Numbered from the stretch's first letter, positions 8,392-18,154 are shown. The stretch: 64,000 bases of DNA from Bacteroidetes bacterium 47-18 (GCA_001897155.1 MKSF01000009.1:1-64000); one strand, 5' to 3'. A program made the numbers and translations. Notes: generated by a model from the letters alone, not told the origin.

Positions 8392-9717
8392 TTATATCAT
8401 CTGGCTGGCCTTCAGCTCAAGGTATTTATTCATCACATCCGTATTCAGTTGCTGAGGCGTAGTGAGGATCGCCACGATACCCAGGTTTTTAAGCTGCCTG
8501 ACGATCTGCTTTTTCTCAAAGGCATACTTCTCAGCGATCGTGCTGACAAATACCTCTTCCAGGGTCTGGCTCTCCCTGTCCGTATAGGCCTTTATAGCCG
8601 TATTTTCAAAGAACACCACACATAATAAGTGCTTTTTGGCCAGTTGCCGGAAGTAAACAAGCTGCCGGTCAAACGATATTTTAGATTCAAAATTGGTGTA
8701 CAGCACGAGCAGGCTCCTCTGTGTGACCTTATGGGAAACGGCATTGACGAGGTGCTCAAAGGAGCTGTCCTTGAAATCGGTATGGTAATTATACAGCAAT
8801 TGATTGATGCGCAGCATCTGCCGGGACTGCTTGTCTGCGACCAGTATATGCCTGACCGTATCGTTGAACAATATCAGCCCAGCCTTATCTTCTTTCAGCA
8901 GCACGATCTTTGAGAGGAGCAGGCTGGCATTCACAGCATAGTCCAGCAGGCTCAGACCGTCAAAGGTATAGTGCATCAGCCTGCCGCCGTCGATGATACT
9001 GTAAACCGTCTGGCTTTTTTCATCAATATAGTTATTGACCATCAGGTTCCCTTTACGGGCCGTGGCCTTCCAGTTGATACTGCGTATATCATCTCCCTGC
9101 ACATAGTCCCTGATCTGGTCAAACTCCATACTGTGGCCTATCTTCCTGAGCTGCCGGTTGCCGGCAAGGGCATACTGGCTGGAAGCGGCCAGCAACTGGT
9201 ATTTTTTAAACAGCCGGGTGGAAGGATATACCCTGACCAGGTGCGCATGATCTATATTGATACGCCGCTGTATGAACCCAATGGCGGTCTTCAGGTAAAC
9301 GACCGTCCGTTCAAAACGGAACTGCCCTCTCCTGACGGCTTTTATTTCGTAACGGCGCTCCGTTTTCTCACGTGCCTTCAGCACACCTGGCAGGGCAAAA
9401 TTCCTGACCTGGAAAATATCGGGTATCTCCTCTATGACCAGGTATTTCAGCTCCAGGTTGGTAAGATTGTCGAGGTGGAGGTCAATGCTGTTAAACTCCC
9501 CCAGGTGAAAGACCTCCGGTATGTTCCGCTGCACGGCAACAGGCTGCGCTACACGGTACAGCAACAGGACATCCGCAAGCGTGAGCAGCACAAATATCGC
9601 CAGCACACAGACAGCTATATAGAACAGCGGCACCCACAGGTAGGAAGCGAGGAACAGCAGGATGATCCCGAGGAATATAAGGTACCAGTTTTTATCTATA
9701 AATATCTTTGCTATCAT
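8392..9717 (-). CDS. DUF58 domain-containing protein
   Basis: 441-residue protein with two N-terminal membrane segments (within about residues 10-55). A beta-rich region follows, then the DUF58 core DDIRSINWKATARKGNLMVN, and a vWA-like C-terminal half (SIIDGGRLM, LLVLYTNFES). Genes of this family usually sit with a MoxR ATPase and vWA proteins and are thought to help fold or activate other enzymes. Here no moxR is nearby: it lies 22 bp after the LptF/G permease gene and 103 bp before the MscS gene. The function is therefore unknown; family membership is secure. Confidence 0.82.
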   Translation of the reverse strand: MIAKIFIDKNWYLIFLGIILLFLASYLWVPLFYIAVCVLAIFVLLTLADVLLLYRVAQPVAVQRNIPEVFHLGEFNSIDLHLDNLTNLELKYLVIEEIPDIFQVRNFALPGVLKAREKTERRYEIKAVRRGQFRFERTVVYLKTAIGFIQRRINIDHAHLVRVYPSTRLFKKYQLLAASSQYALAGNRQLRKIGHSMEFDQIRDYVQGDDIRSINWKATARKGNLMVNNYIDEKSQTVYSIIDGGRLMHYTFDGLSLLDYAVNASLLLSKIVLLKEDKAGLILFNDTVRHILVADKQSRQMLRINQLLYNYHTDFKDSSFEHLVNAVSHKVTQRSLLVLYTNFESKISFDRQLVYFRQLAKKHLLCVVFFENTAIKAYTDRESQTLEEVFVSTIAEKYAFEKKQIVRQLKNLGIVAILTTPQQLNTDVMNKYLELKASQMI

Positions 9718-9739
9718 GCAGGCTCTGATGTTTTTCGTT

Positions 9740-11215
9740 CTAAATATCCTTAATCTTTACCTTTTTGCCAAAAGGCAGCACCGCTCTTATCTTAGCCCAT
9801 ATCCTCAGGTAAATCTCCTTGTTGAACAGGTTGGAATCATTCCGCGCCTTGATCATGATAAAGACGGCTATGGGTATGAGTATGACATTGGCCAGCCACA
9901 TACCCTGCCAGGGCGTGAATTTCTGCTGCTCCGCGAGCTTTTCCCCGGTATTGCTGAGAATAAAATAGATAAGGAAAAATATAATGGCGACCAGCACCGG
10001 CATACCCAGGCCACCCTTCCTGATAATGGCGCCCAGCGGCGCTCCGATAAAGAACAGGATGATACAGGCGATGGATAAGGTGAATTTATTGTTGAGGGCT
10101 ATCTGCGCCTTGTTGATCTTGGTCTTGTTAAAGTCCACATCATACAGGATAACGCCTATGGAGCGCTCTACGTTCCGGACGCTGGAAATAGCATTTTCCA
10201 GGGCGATATTACGCAGAGAGTCGCTGCCGAAGGTTTCTGCAACAGAATTCCGGAAAACGACCGGCTGCACGGAGCTTTCCCGTATCTTCCGTGCCAGCAG
10301 CGTATCCTCTCCCCTTTGCTTAAAGACCGTCAGATAAGGCTGCACATTCATCAGCACACTTTCAAAATTGTTCGCTTCCCTTTTACGGAAGGAATCAACC
10401 GTTCCGGAGAGCTGCGCATAGTTCATCATTTCTTCCCGGCCTTTGAACTCTTCCTCGCTGGTACGCTCAAAATCGAACTGGGACAGGTCGAAGGTCATAA
10501 ACCATTTATTAAAGTGCATCCTGGTCACCTCATCGGTCTCCCGGTCCTTTTTCTCTTCATGGCGCCAGCCGTTGTGCAGCTCGAAGATCAGGCTTTTACC
10601 GCTGGGAGAAGTGTACATCCTGCCTTTTTCGGCCATGACGATATTCTTGTTCCCGTCCCCTTTGGTATGATCGTAAATCAGGATGCCTTCTATGTTCTGG
10701 CCGTCCTTATGCTTCTTATTGATACGGATGGCGTAATCCTTGAAATCGGTATTGAAAATGCCTTCCGCAAAGTTGCTGGTGGGCTTCTGGTTACGCATAT
10801 CATACAGCAGGGAATATGCCTTTAAATTGGCCACCGGCAATACATTGTTATTAAAGAAGAAAGCACCCGCCGCCACTACCAGAATGAATACGAACAGCGG
10901 CCGGATAAACCGGAACAGCGAGATGCCGGAGGCTTTGATGGCCACCAGCTCATAGGATTCCCCCAGGGCACCCATGGTCATAATGGAAGACAGCATCACG
11001 ATCAAAGGCAACGCCAGGGGCACAACATTGGGCACCATATACAGCAACAGCTTCAGCATCATACCGATACCCAGCCCCTTACCGATCAGATCATCCATAT
11101 ACAGCCAGTAGAACTGCATGATGAAGGTAAATATCACCAGGACCGACGTGATAGCGAAAGGGCCTAAAAAGCTCTTAAGCAGCAGCCAGTCTAATTTTTT
11201 CAGTTTAACATTCAT
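9740..11215 (-). CDS. LptF/LptG (YjgP/YjgQ) family permease
   Basis: Inner-membrane component of the LptB2FG machine that extracts lipopolysaccharide and passes it to the periplasmic bridge. The 491-residue protein starts MNVKLKKLDWLLLKSF, has three N-terminal membrane segments (VLVIFTFIMQFYWLY and following), a large extracytoplasmic beta-jellyroll region (about residues 120-370), and three C-terminal segments. SSIMTMGALGESYELVAIKASG is the conserved coupling region of the family. At 491 residues it is longer than E. coli LptF or LptG (about 360), as is common in Bacteroidota. Whether it acts as F or G cannot be told. Confidence 0.86.
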   Translation of the reverse strand: MNVKLKKLDWLLLKSFLGPFAITSVLVIFTFIMQFYWLYMDDLIGKGLGIGMMLKLLLYMVPNVVPLALPLIVMLSSIMTMGALGESYELVAIKASGISLFRFIRPLFVFILVVAAGAFFFNNNVLPVANLKAYSLLYDMRNQKPTSNFAEGIFNTDFKDYAIRINKKHKDGQNIEGILIYDHTKGDGNKNIVMAEKGRMYTSPSGKSLIFELHNGWRHEEKKDRETDEVTRMHFNKWFMTFDLSQFDFERTSEEEFKGREEMMNYAQLSGTVDSFRKREANNFESVLMNVQPYLTVFKQRGEDTLLARKIRESSVQPVVFRNSVAETFGSDSLRNIALENAISSVRNVERSIGVILYDVDFNKTKINKAQIALNNKFTLSIACIILFFIGAPLGAIIRKGGLGMPVLVAIIFFLIYFILSNTGEKLAEQQKFTPWQGMWLANVILIPIAVFIMIKARNDSNLFNKEIYLRIWAKIRAVLPFGKKVKIKDI

Positions 11216-11325
11216 AAGCTCACAATCTCCGCAAGTTTGCAGGTTCGTTCTGCGCTCTGCCCTCCGGATCTCTTACATACTGCGATACAGCGGCACACTC
11301 CCGGCTCCCGTTGCGGTAACTATGC

Positions 11326-11357
11326 AAAAATATAGCGTATCTGCTATAGATACGCTA
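11326..11357 (-). terminator. Terminator after the START-like gene
   Basis: TAGCGTATC (11333-11341) pairs with GATACGCTA (11349-11357) around a 7-nt loop. Read on the minus strand the stem is followed by TATTTTTGC. It lies about 34 bp beyond the stop of the START-like gene. Confidence 0.6.
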
Positions 11358-11390
11358 AAAATACATTTTATAATTCTGATACCGTTACCA

Positions 11391-11774
11391 TTAACTTCCT
11401 ATTCTGTGCTTCAGGTTCACTACCTGTGTATCCCAAAGCCGCTTCTGATCCTCCACTTCATATTTATCCGCGAAATCAGTGATCTGCAGGATCGTTTCAT
11501 TGGTCACGTGACTCCGGGAGATCCTGAATTCAAAATACTCGTCATCATCATAATATTCCCAGCGGTATCTTACAGACTCATTCTCAATAGCCTCTATCTG
11601 TTCCGCTTCGTCTGTAGCGCCGTTCCAGGTGAAATAAAAAGTCGTTTCCTTGGAATCTACCTTATCCGCAAACCACTCCTGCAGACCATTTGCAGAACTC
11701 AAAAATTCAAACAGTATATTAGGGGAACATCTTATAGGATATTCTACAGTATATTGCTCTCTCTTCGTTGCCAT
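11391..11774 (-). CDS. START-like (AHSA1-type) domain protein
   Basis: Small soluble protein of 127 residues with the SRPBCC/START fold layout: YTVEYPIRCSPNILFEFLSS at the N-terminus, the NGLQEWFADKV helix, then alternating strands ending in a long C-terminal helix (DQKRLWDTQVVNLKHRI). Close relatives are widespread and single-copy in Bacteroidota, but no ligand or role is established that I know of. It is transcribed away from rpoD, with a shared AT-rich intergenic region of about 225 bp, and is followed by its own hairpin terminator. Confidence 0.75.
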   Translation of the reverse strand: MATKREQYTVEYPIRCSPNILFEFLSSANGLQEWFADKVDSKETTFYFTWNGATDEAEQIEAIENESVRYRWEYYDDDEYFEFRISRSHVTNETILQITDFADKYEVEDQKRLWDTQVVNLKHRIGS

Positions 11775-11903
11775 TGTAATTGTTTAGTTAGTATAGTAAT
11801 AATGCCTGCTTTTTTATAAAGCTATTGCAATAATAGATTTTTTTTTAACTTTTCAAAATTATTTCCAATATTTTTTTATGCCCTTTTACTTTATTAAAAA
11901 AAA

Positions 11904-11911
11904 TATTTTTG
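11904..11911 (+). promoter_or_regulatory. Putative -7 box of rpoD
   Basis: TATTTTTG matches TAnnTTTG and lies 89 bp before the rpoD ATG, implying a leader of about 80 nt. There is no obvious TTG -33 element, so this is tentative. Confidence 0.35.
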
Positions 11912-12000
11912 GAAATCTATAAGGTTACTCCTAAATTCGTCTAAAGTTTACAACTCATTAACATTAACAATAACCTTAACAACTCAAACTCTATGTAATT

Positions 12001-12873
12001 ATGTCTATGCGTCAACTTAAGATTACTAAATCTATTACCAATAGAGAAAGTCAATCGTTGGAAAAGTATCTGCAGGAAATAGGCAAGGTAGACCTGATCT
12101 CTCCGGAAGAAGAAGTAGAACTGGCACAAAGGATAAAAGCAGGCGACGGCAGGGCACTGGAGCGGCTGACCAAGGCAAATCTCCGTTTTGTGGTATCAGT
12201 AGCCAAACAATACCAGAACCAGGGCTTGTCACTCAGCGATCTGATCAACGAGGGTAACCTGGGCCTGATCAAGGCAGCCCAACGCTTTGATGAGACCCGC
12301 GGCTTTAAATTCATCTCTTATGCCGTATGGTGGATCCGGCAGTCTATCCTCCAGGCGCTGGCAGAACAAAGCCGGATCGTACGCCTGCCGCTCAATAAGG
12401 TCGGGCTGACCAATAAGATCAACAAGGCCTATACACAACTGGAGCAGGAATTTGAAAGAGAGCCTTCCAGCGAAGAGCTGGCCCTCCTTCTGGAGATAGA
12501 GCTGGATGAAGTGGAATCCACCTTAGGCATAGCTACCCGCCATATCAGTGTTGACGCCCCCTTCGCGGATGGCGACGAAAGCACCCTCCTCGATATTCTC
12601 GAAAACCACAATTCCGCCAAGGTGGACAGCGATATGGACTTTAACGAATCGCTCCAGATAGAGATACACCGCTCTCTCAACACACTGACGGAAAAGCAGC
12701 GGGAAGTGCTGAAGCTATATTTCGGCATAGGGCTGGAACATCCCGTTTCGCTGGAAGATATCGGTGAGAAGTTCGGGCTGACCCGTGAAAGGGTACGCCA
12801 GATAAAGGACAAAGCTATCACCAAGCTCCGCACCACCAATAAGTGTCACCTGTTAAAATATTTCTTAGGTTAA
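12001..12873 (+). CDS. rpoD: Primary RNA polymerase sigma factor (RpoD/SigA)
   Basis: Housekeeping sigma factor of 290 residues. Region 1.2 ([19 protein letters not shown]) begins near residue 20. It is followed by region 2 ([30 protein letters not shown] and [10 protein letters not shown]), region 3 and region 4 ([28 protein letters not shown]). Region 1.1 and the large non-conserved insert of proteobacterial RpoD are absent, which is normal for Bacteroidota. This sigma recognises the unusual TAnnTTTG/TTTG promoters, and such boxes appear upstream of several genes here. It is followed by a strong terminator and then anmK. Confidence 0.93.
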   Translation: MSMRQLKITKSITNRESQSLEKYLQEIGKVDLISPEEEVELAQRIKAGDGRALERLTKANLRFVVSVAKQYQNQGLSLSDLINEGNLGLIKAAQRFDETRGFKFISYAVWWIRQSILQALAEQSRIVRLPLNKVGLTNKINKAYTQLEQEFEREPSSEELALLLEIELDEVESTLGIATRHISVDAPFADGDESTLLDILENHNSAKVDSDMDFNESLQIEIHRSLNTLTEKQREVLKLYFGIGLEHPVSLEDIGEKFGLTRERVRQIKDKAITKLRTTNKCHLLKYFLG

Positions 12874-12912
12874 AAAACTACTGTAATTTGAAGTGATCTG
12901 TACACCTGTAAG

Positions 12913-12951
12913 AAGAGGTTGCGTGCGTTGACGTATGCAACCTCTTTTTTT
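12913..12951 (+). terminator. Rho-independent terminator of rpoD
   Basis: AAGAGGTTGC (12913-12922) pairs with GCAACCTCTT around a GTGCGTTGACGTAT loop and runs into a T-tract (CCTCTTTTTTTCC). It lies 40 bp after the rpoD stop. Confidence 0.85.
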
Positions 12952-13000
12952 CCTGGTCATTTCCTGCTGCAATACACCGGCATCTGTGCTGCTTTATACT

Positions 13001-13008
13001 TACATTTG
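13001..13008 (+). promoter_or_regulatory. Putative -7 box of anmK
   Basis: TACATTTG matches the TAnnTTTG consensus and ends 17 bp before the anmK ATG, downstream of the rpoD terminator. This suggests that anmK is transcribed separately. The -33 element is weak. Confidence 0.45.
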
Positions 13009-13025
13009 CATAAAATTTTCAAGCG

Positions 13026-14108
13026 ATGATATATAAAGTAATAGGACTGATGTCCGGCAGCTCATTGGACGGCCTGGATATGGTCTATACTACTATTACC
13101 AGCACCGGTCAGCAGTGGGAATATGAGATAGAATGTGCCGAAACCATCCCCTATCCCGGCGAATGGCTCAGCAGGCTGAACACCCTTCAGCAAAACGACA
13201 TTCCCGCTTTCCTGGAGCTGCATACAGCTTACGGCCGGTATCTCGGCACGCAGGTGAACGATTTTATAGACCGGCATCAGTTGCATCACAAGGTGCATTT
13301 TATTGCCAGCCACGGGCATACCGCTTATCATAACCCCTCCGGGAAAACCACCTTTCAGCTGGGTGACGGCGCCGGTATCGCTGCGGTTACCGGGCTGACC
13401 ACCATTTCCGATCTCAGGAATATGGATATCGCCTACGGCGGACAGGGCGCACCCATCATACCCATTACCGACAAATTATTGTTTAAAGATTATAAGTATT
13501 GCCTGAACCTCGGCGGCATCGCCAATATTTCCGTCAAATCCGCCGACGGTACGCTTCACGCGTTTGACATCTGTGCCGCCAACCAGGTGCTGAACCATTT
13601 TGCACAGCAGCAGGGACAGCCCTATGATAACGGCGGACAAATGGCCGCTACCGGCACAGCAGACGATCAGGTCATCAGCTCGCTTCACAGCCACCCGTAT
13701 TTTCAGCAGCAGGGCGCCAAATCCCTGAGCAACGACTTTTCCCGTAGCGTCATCATACCCGCATTACAGCATTTAAGCCCGGCAGACGCGCTGTGTACCG
13801 CCTGCCAGCATATAGCCTATGAAATACAGCAGGCCGTTCTGTTACATTCTGTCGATACGGAACCAACGCATATGCTGGTGACAGGCGGGGGCGCTCATAA
13901 TGATTTCCTGCTATCCTGTATCCAGGCCCACCTTGAGGAATTCCGGGTGACGCTGGTCAAACCCGATTACAAGCTGGTGAATTTTAAGGAAGGCCTGGGT
14001 ATGGCGCTGAGCGGCATCCTGAGATGGCGGGAGGAGATCAATACCCTTTCTTCCGTTACAGGAGCTACAAACGACAGCATAGGCGGCGCCGTATGGCTAG
14101 CACATTAG
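13026..14108 (+). CDS. anmK: Anhydro-N-acetylmuramic acid kinase
   Basis: Cytoplasmic kinase that opens and phosphorylates 1,6-anhydroMurNAc from cell-wall turnover to give MurNAc-6-phosphate. The 360-residue protein starts IYKVIGLMSGSSLDGLDMV, the family signature. It also has FIASHGHTAYHNP, FQLGDGAGIAAVTG, ISDLRNMDIAYGGQGAP and the C-terminal VTGGGAHNDFLL ATP-binding loop. The length agrees with the family. It stands alone between two hairpin terminators. A MurU-like nucleotidyltransferase gene, another possible recycling enzyme, lies about 48 kb away in this window and is not linked to it. Confidence 0.93.
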   Translation: MIYKVIGLMSGSSLDGLDMVYTTITSTGQQWEYEIECAETIPYPGEWLSRLNTLQQNDIPAFLELHTAYGRYLGTQVNDFIDRHQLHHKVHFIASHGHTAYHNPSGKTTFQLGDGAGIAAVTGLTTISDLRNMDIAYGGQGAPIIPITDKLLFKDYKYCLNLGGIANISVKSADGTLHAFDICAANQVLNHFAQQQGQPYDNGGQMAATGTADDQVISSLHSHPYFQQQGAKSLSNDFSRSVIIPALQHLSPADALCTACQHIAYEIQQAVLLHSVDTEPTHMLVTGGGAHNDFLLSCIQAHLEEFRVTLVKPDYKLVNFKEGLGMALSGILRWREEINTLSSVTGATNDSIGGAVWLAH

Positions 14109-14139
14109 CATATATCCGCAGAATCTCCGGATACTCTTA

Positions 14140-14179
14140 TATAATAAGCGGCAACCAGTGAAGGTTGCCGCTTATTATA
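14140..14179. terminator. Bidirectional terminator between anmK and hemS
   Basis: TATAATAAGCGGCAACC pairs perfectly with GGTTGCCGCTTATTATA around a 6-nt loop (AGTGAA). The stem has A/T runs on both sides, so it can serve both convergent genes. Confidence 0.85.
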
Positions 14180-14201
14180 TTAAATGGTCTTTATACGGAT
14201 G

Positions 14202-15230
14202 TTATTGCCCGGACACTTCTTTTACAATAGCTCTCCAGGATTCCAGCTCCGGAATGCCCGGCTTACGCTTTCCGAACAGCTGTACGATCAGCTCCCCGGC
14301 CGCATCATAGACCTCTATGGCATGGATCAGGCCGTCCCTGCTGGGCTTGACCACCAGCCAGGAAGAAGCTATCCTCGTTTCATTCAGGTGCATATTGAAA
14401 TCCGGGTCCAATACGTTGAACCACGGGCCCGCGTCCATTAATTTATACACCTCGCCGGTATGGATCTGGATACAGCCCCTGTTACCGATAAACACCATAA
14501 TAGGTACCTGCCTTTCCACTGCCAGGTTAAACACCTTGCGTGTGACATCGTTGTCAAGCTGACGCGCCATGCCTTCAGGTGCCAGCCTTAACGCCTGGGT
14601 CCTGGTCACTTTGTGCTTCTGCAGCAGTCCGAAGAAATCATGAGTGTCCTGTAAGGCCATCCATTCCTCACGAAAGGCAGCTGCATCTACATCTTCGTCC
14701 TTCAGCTCCGGCTCCGGTGCAGGATAAGGTGTTACGGCCAGCCCGGCAGACTGGTCTTCCGCCCTGAACTTCTCCACCAACTGGTGGTAGGCTTCCCGGT
14801 CGGAATCTTCTGTCAGGTATATCTTATGGACCGCTTCCCCGCTTTTATCAAAAAACTGGATGCTCAGCCGGTCATTCTCATTGACGGCAAAAGCATATGC
14901 CCAGGCCATCATAAACAGGCGGAGGTCAATATCTTCATTTACGAAAGTACCCACAGGGCCCTGGAAGGTCAGGTTGTCATAGACGCCTTTCCTTTCGTGT
15001 ACCGCATGATCATTACGGGTCAGCGCCATCACTTTTCCCAATTTGATAATATCACCCAAAATGGCCTTAGGATCGTCCTTCAGCCTGGTGACGTTTTCAC
15101 CGACACCCGTAGCCAGCAACTGCGCCTCGCTGGACTGCAGCTGTTTCGCGATCTCACGGATACGCATTTTGGGGTTCTCACTTTTCATCTGAGCGTACTG
15201 CTCCTTTAAGCTTAATATGTTAGTGGTCAT
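14202..15230 (-). CDS. hemS: Haem-degrading/haem-trafficking factor, HemS/HmuS family
   Basis: Cytoplasmic haem-binding protein that receives haem from the ABC importer and degrades or stores it, releasing iron. The 342-residue protein has the duplicated HemS-like architecture. The first repeat runs to about residue 160 (MALTRNDHAVHERKGVYDN, VGTFVNEDIDLRLF). The second begins near residue 190 and contains VERQVPIMVFIGNRGCIQIHTG and ETRIASSWLVVKPS. The distal gene position after hmuTUV supports the assignment. It is 25 bp from hmuV and closed by a bidirectional terminator. Catalytic breakdown versus simple haem delivery cannot be decided from sequence. Confidence 0.87.
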   Translation of the reverse strand: MTTNILSLKEQYAQMKSENPKMRIREIAKQLQSSEAQLLATGVGENVTRLKDDPKAILGDIIKLGKVMALTRNDHAVHERKGVYDNLTFQGPVGTFVNEDIDLRLFMMAWAYAFAVNENDRLSIQFFDKSGEAVHKIYLTEDSDREAYHQLVEKFRAEDQSAGLAVTPYPAPEPELKDEDVDAAAFREEWMALQDTHDFFGLLQKHKVTRTQALRLAPEGMARQLDNDVTRKVFNLAVERQVPIMVFIGNRGCIQIHTGEVYKLMDAGPWFNVLDPDFNMHLNETRIASSWLVVKPSRDGLIHAIEVYDAAGELIVQLFGKRKPGIPELESWRAIVKEVSGQ

Positions 15231-15255
15231 AATATTTAAAATTTAGCAATGGCTT

Positions 15256-16062
15256 TTATAATGATATCGTTTCTAATTTCCGGGGAGTCACCTGTATATA
15301 TAGTTGGTCCAGGGAGTTCTTCTCGATCAGTACAGAGATCCCGAAGACCCGCTGTATGTTCTGCTCCGTCAGCACGGAAACCGCCGGCCCCTGGTCTACC
15401 ACGCTGCCCTTATCCAGCATCAGGATATCGTCCGCATATTGCAGCGTAAGATTGAGGTCATGCACGATAGCAATAACGGTAAACCCGTACTCCCTTGTGA
15501 GCTGCTGCATCATCTGCATGAGCTGGTGCTGGTACTGGATATCCAGGGCGCTTACCGGCTCATCCAGCAAAAGCAGCCGTTCCTTCGTGGGACTGTCCCA
15601 TACCTGGGCCATGACCCTTGCCAGCTGCACCCGCTGCTGCTCTCCTCCCGACAGGGTAAGGTAGCTCCTGTCCATAAGGTGAGTGATCCCGACCAGCTCC
15701 GTAATAAGCGTAATGACTTCTTTACATCTTTCAGTAGGATAGGTTTTAAAGTAGCCATAACGTCCCATCTCCACGATTTCCCGTGCGGTAAACGGCAGGG
15801 ATACCTGGTAATGCTGGCGCAATACCGCCTTTTTCTTACTGAGCTCCGGGGCGGGTAAGGTCTTCATATCCCGGTCATCCCAGCTGATAGTGCCCTGCCG
15901 GAACCGGACTTCCCCGTTGATACATTTGAACAAAGTGGATTTGCCTGCACCGTTGGCCCCCAGCACAGCGGTCAGCTTACCCGCTGCAAAAGCGCAGTGT
16001 ATATCTTCCAGGATCACCCTGCCACCTTTTCCCGTGTACGTCAAGCCTTCTATCCGGATCAT
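15256..16062 (-). CDS. hmuV: Haem ABC transporter ATP-binding protein
   Basis: ATPase of 268 residues powering haem import through HmuU. Walker A is GANGAGKSTL (near residue 35). The Q-loop region, the ABC signature LSGGEQQRVQLARVMAQ, Walker B LLLLDEPVSALD and the switch histidine in VIAIVHDLN are all present. It belongs to the FepC/BtuD/HmuV group; haem specificity is inferred from the hmuT and hemS neighbours. The start lies 3 bp after the hmuU stop, indicating translational coupling. Confidence 0.88.
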   Translation of the reverse strand: MIRIEGLTYTGKGGRVILEDIHCAFAAGKLTAVLGANGAGKSTLFKCINGEVRFRQGTISWDDRDMKTLPAPELSKKKAVLRQHYQVSLPFTAREIVEMGRYGYFKTYPTERCKEVITLITELVGITHLMDRSYLTLSGGEQQRVQLARVMAQVWDSPTKERLLLLDEPVSALDIQYQHQLMQMMQQLTREYGFTVIAIVHDLNLTLQYADDILMLDKGSVVDQGPAVSVLTEQNIQRVFGISVLIEKNSLDQLYIQVTPRKLETISL

Positions 16063-16065
16063 ACT

Positions 16066-17106
16066 TTAAAAGATATTTTTATTTTTCTCCTTTAACAACA
16101 GGTATATAAAAAACGGTCCGCCTATCAGCGACGTGATGATGCCAATGGGTATCTCGACCGGGGCGATAATAGTACGGCTGACAAGGTCTGAAAGCAGCAG
16201 CAGTATAGCGCCGCCTAAGGCACTGACGATGATCAGCTTTTTGTGCTCCGGCCCCAGCAGCAGGCGGAAGATATGCGGTATTACCAGCCCAACAAAGCCT
16301 ATCATACCGGTCATAGCCACACAGGCACCTACGCCTACCGCGCAGACGATCATAATGATATTCTTCACGCGTTCGATGGGTATGCCCATGGAAACGGCAT
16401 CCTGCTCACCCAGCGCCAGCGCATTCAGCGGCTTGCCCATAAAGGGCATAACAGCCATGGTCACGGCCACGAAAGGCAACAGCGCCAGGATATTCTTCCA
16501 GTTGGCACCGCCCAGGCTGCCCAGGCTCCAGAAAGTGATGGTCCGCAACTGCTCATCCTTGGCAGCCAGCGTGATCAGTCCCGATGCCGCACCGACAATG
16601 GCATTGATAGCAATACCCGCCAGCAGCATAATGGCCACGTGCGTCTTCCCCTGTGACCGGCTCAGCCTGTACACTACCAGGATGCTCAGGATAGCGCCTA
16701 CAAATGCGGATACATTCAGCAGGTATTGCCCCAGTATGGTCTGGAAGCTCAGCAGCAGCGTACTGCCCAGCACGATGGCAAAAATAGCTGCCAGCGTAGC
16801 GCCGGAACCGACCCCTATCAAGCTGGCATCAGCAAGCGGATTCCGGAACAATCCCTGGAACCCTACTCCTGCAACGGCAAGAGTAGCGCCTACCAATACG
16901 GCCAGCACTACCCTGGGCATTCTTATATACCAGAATACTTTGTAAGCGACATCGTCCACAGGTACCGAGCCCCCCAGCGCCCTGACAATGTTATTAAGGA
17001 TGTTCCCCGGGGAAATAACATACGCACCCAAACCCAAGCTCAACAAAGCGCTCAATACCAGCCCGGCAATCAATATTCCAACGATATACTTTTTTAATTT
17101 AATCAC
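16066..17106 (-). CDS. hmuU: Haem ABC transporter permease, FecCD family
   Basis: Inner-membrane permease of 346 residues with about ten hydrophobic segments. Family blocks include WYIRMPRVVLAVLVGATLAVAG, FRNPLADASLIGVGSGA, LGSLGGANWKNI and the coupling helix region GLVIPHIFRLLLGPEHKKLI. It is the membrane partner of the adjacent HmuV ATPase and HmuT binding protein. FecCD permeases move siderophores, haem or cobalamin; the operon favours haem, although the leader RNA upstream has some cobalamin-riboswitch-like words. Confidence 0.88.
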   Translation of the reverse strand: MIKLKKYIVGILIAGLVLSALLSLGLGAYVISPGNILNNIVRALGGSVPVDDVAYKVFWYIRMPRVVLAVLVGATLAVAGVGFQGLFRNPLADASLIGVGSGATLAAIFAIVLGSTLLLSFQTILGQYLLNVSAFVGAILSILVVYRLSRSQGKTHVAIMLLAGIAINAIVGAASGLITLAAKDEQLRTITFWSLGSLGGANWKNILALLPFVAVTMAVMPFMGKPLNALALGEQDAVSMGIPIERVKNIIMIVCAVGVGACVAMTGMIGFVGLVIPHIFRLLLGPEHKKLIIVSALGGAILLLLSDLVSRTIIAPVEIPIGIITSLIGGPFFIYLLLKEKNKNIF

Positions 17107-17154
17107 TACAGGTTTTCAATAAAACAGGTATCAAACTTACGAAAGAAATAACGG

Positions 17155-18009
17155 TTAAGGGTGTAATTTCTCACTAAGCTCTTTTACCGCTTCCCCTACT
17201 CTCGGTCCGAAACCGGAAAGCTTCAGGCCATCCATTTCAATAATGCCTTTGTTTTTCCCGGCATTGGTATTGGCCACACCCGGCACCTTTAATACACCCT
17301 CCGCACCTTCAAGGCTCTTAAGGCCCGTGTCAAACAGCAGGATATAATCAGGGTTTGCCGCCACCATGGCCTCAGCAGTCAGGGGCTTAAAGCCGTTAAA
17401 ATCTGTAGCTGCCGGCTCACCGTTCGCGAGCTTGATCATTTCATTCATAGGTGTGCCATTACCGGCTACCTGCAGGGTCCCGGCACCACGGGCATAGATG
17501 AATATCACCTTAGGTCTGGTGTCCGTAGCTTTGGCGGCGGCAAGGTCCGTATCGATCTTCGCGATCATATGCTTTGCTTCTTCCTGTTTTTTGAAAGAGT
17601 CGGCCAGCTCATTGATCAGCTTTTTCGTACCGGCAATGGAGTATTCCTGGCTGAGCACCCATACTTTTAAACCTGCCTGCTGCAACTGGGTCACCTGCTC
17701 CGGTGACAGCCCTCTTTCCTGCGTGCAGATCACATAATCGGGAGCAGCGGCGATGATACCTTCTATATTATAGCTGTGAGAGCTGCCCATCTGTGTTTTT
17801 TCCTTCAGGTTTTCAGGATACACGCTGGTAACATCCACCCCTACAATATTGGACTCCATATTCAAACCGGATAATACCTCTGAAACGGTACCGTTCAGGG
17901 ATACGATCTTTACAGGAACCGGCGCTGTGGCGGCGGGATCAGACGGCGTATTGTTGCAGGCCGCGACTATAAGAGCGCTGGCCGCGACTGCTAAAATTAT
18001 TTTTTTCAT
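17155..18009 (-). CDS. hmuT: Haem-binding lipoprotein of the ABC transporter (HmuT-like)
   Basis: Extracytoplasmic solute-binding protein of 284 residues with a lipoprotein signal, MKKIILAVAASALIVAAC, placing Cys18 at the modification site. The type III binding-protein fold is indicated by RIVSLNG-like VKIVSLNGTVSEVL, IVGVDVTSVYP, PDYVICTQERG, and the C-terminal lobe with VIFIYARGAGTLQVAG, NPDYILLFDTGLKSLEG and FGPRVGEAV. These blocks resemble HmuT rather than BtuF. It is the first gene of the hmuTUV-hemS operon and has an unusually long, structured 5' region. No TonB-dependent receptor lies nearby. Confidence 0.84.
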   Translation of the reverse strand: MKKIILAVAASALIVAACNNTPSDPAATAPVPVKIVSLNGTVSEVLSGLNMESNIVGVDVTSVYPENLKEKTQMGSSHSYNIEGIIAAAPDYVICTQERGLSPEQVTQLQQAGLKVWVLSQEYSIAGTKKLINELADSFKKQEEAKHMIAKIDTDLAAAKATDTRPKVIFIYARGAGTLQVAGNGTPMNEMIKLANGEPAATDFNGFKPLTAEAMVAANPDYILLFDTGLKSLEGAEGVLKVPGVANTNAGKNKGIIEMDGLKLSGFGPRVGEAVKELSEKLHP

Positions 18010-18154
18010 TTGCTTTTTAGTGTTGTGTCAGGGTGCAAAATTCCAACTATTCGGGTGCTCTTCAGTTTCAATATGAGGAAAAAAGCTTTCGACTTCAGAA
18101 AACCGTGTCATTTACCGCTGCACAAGCCTTTCCGGTAACCTGCGTATTATTTAT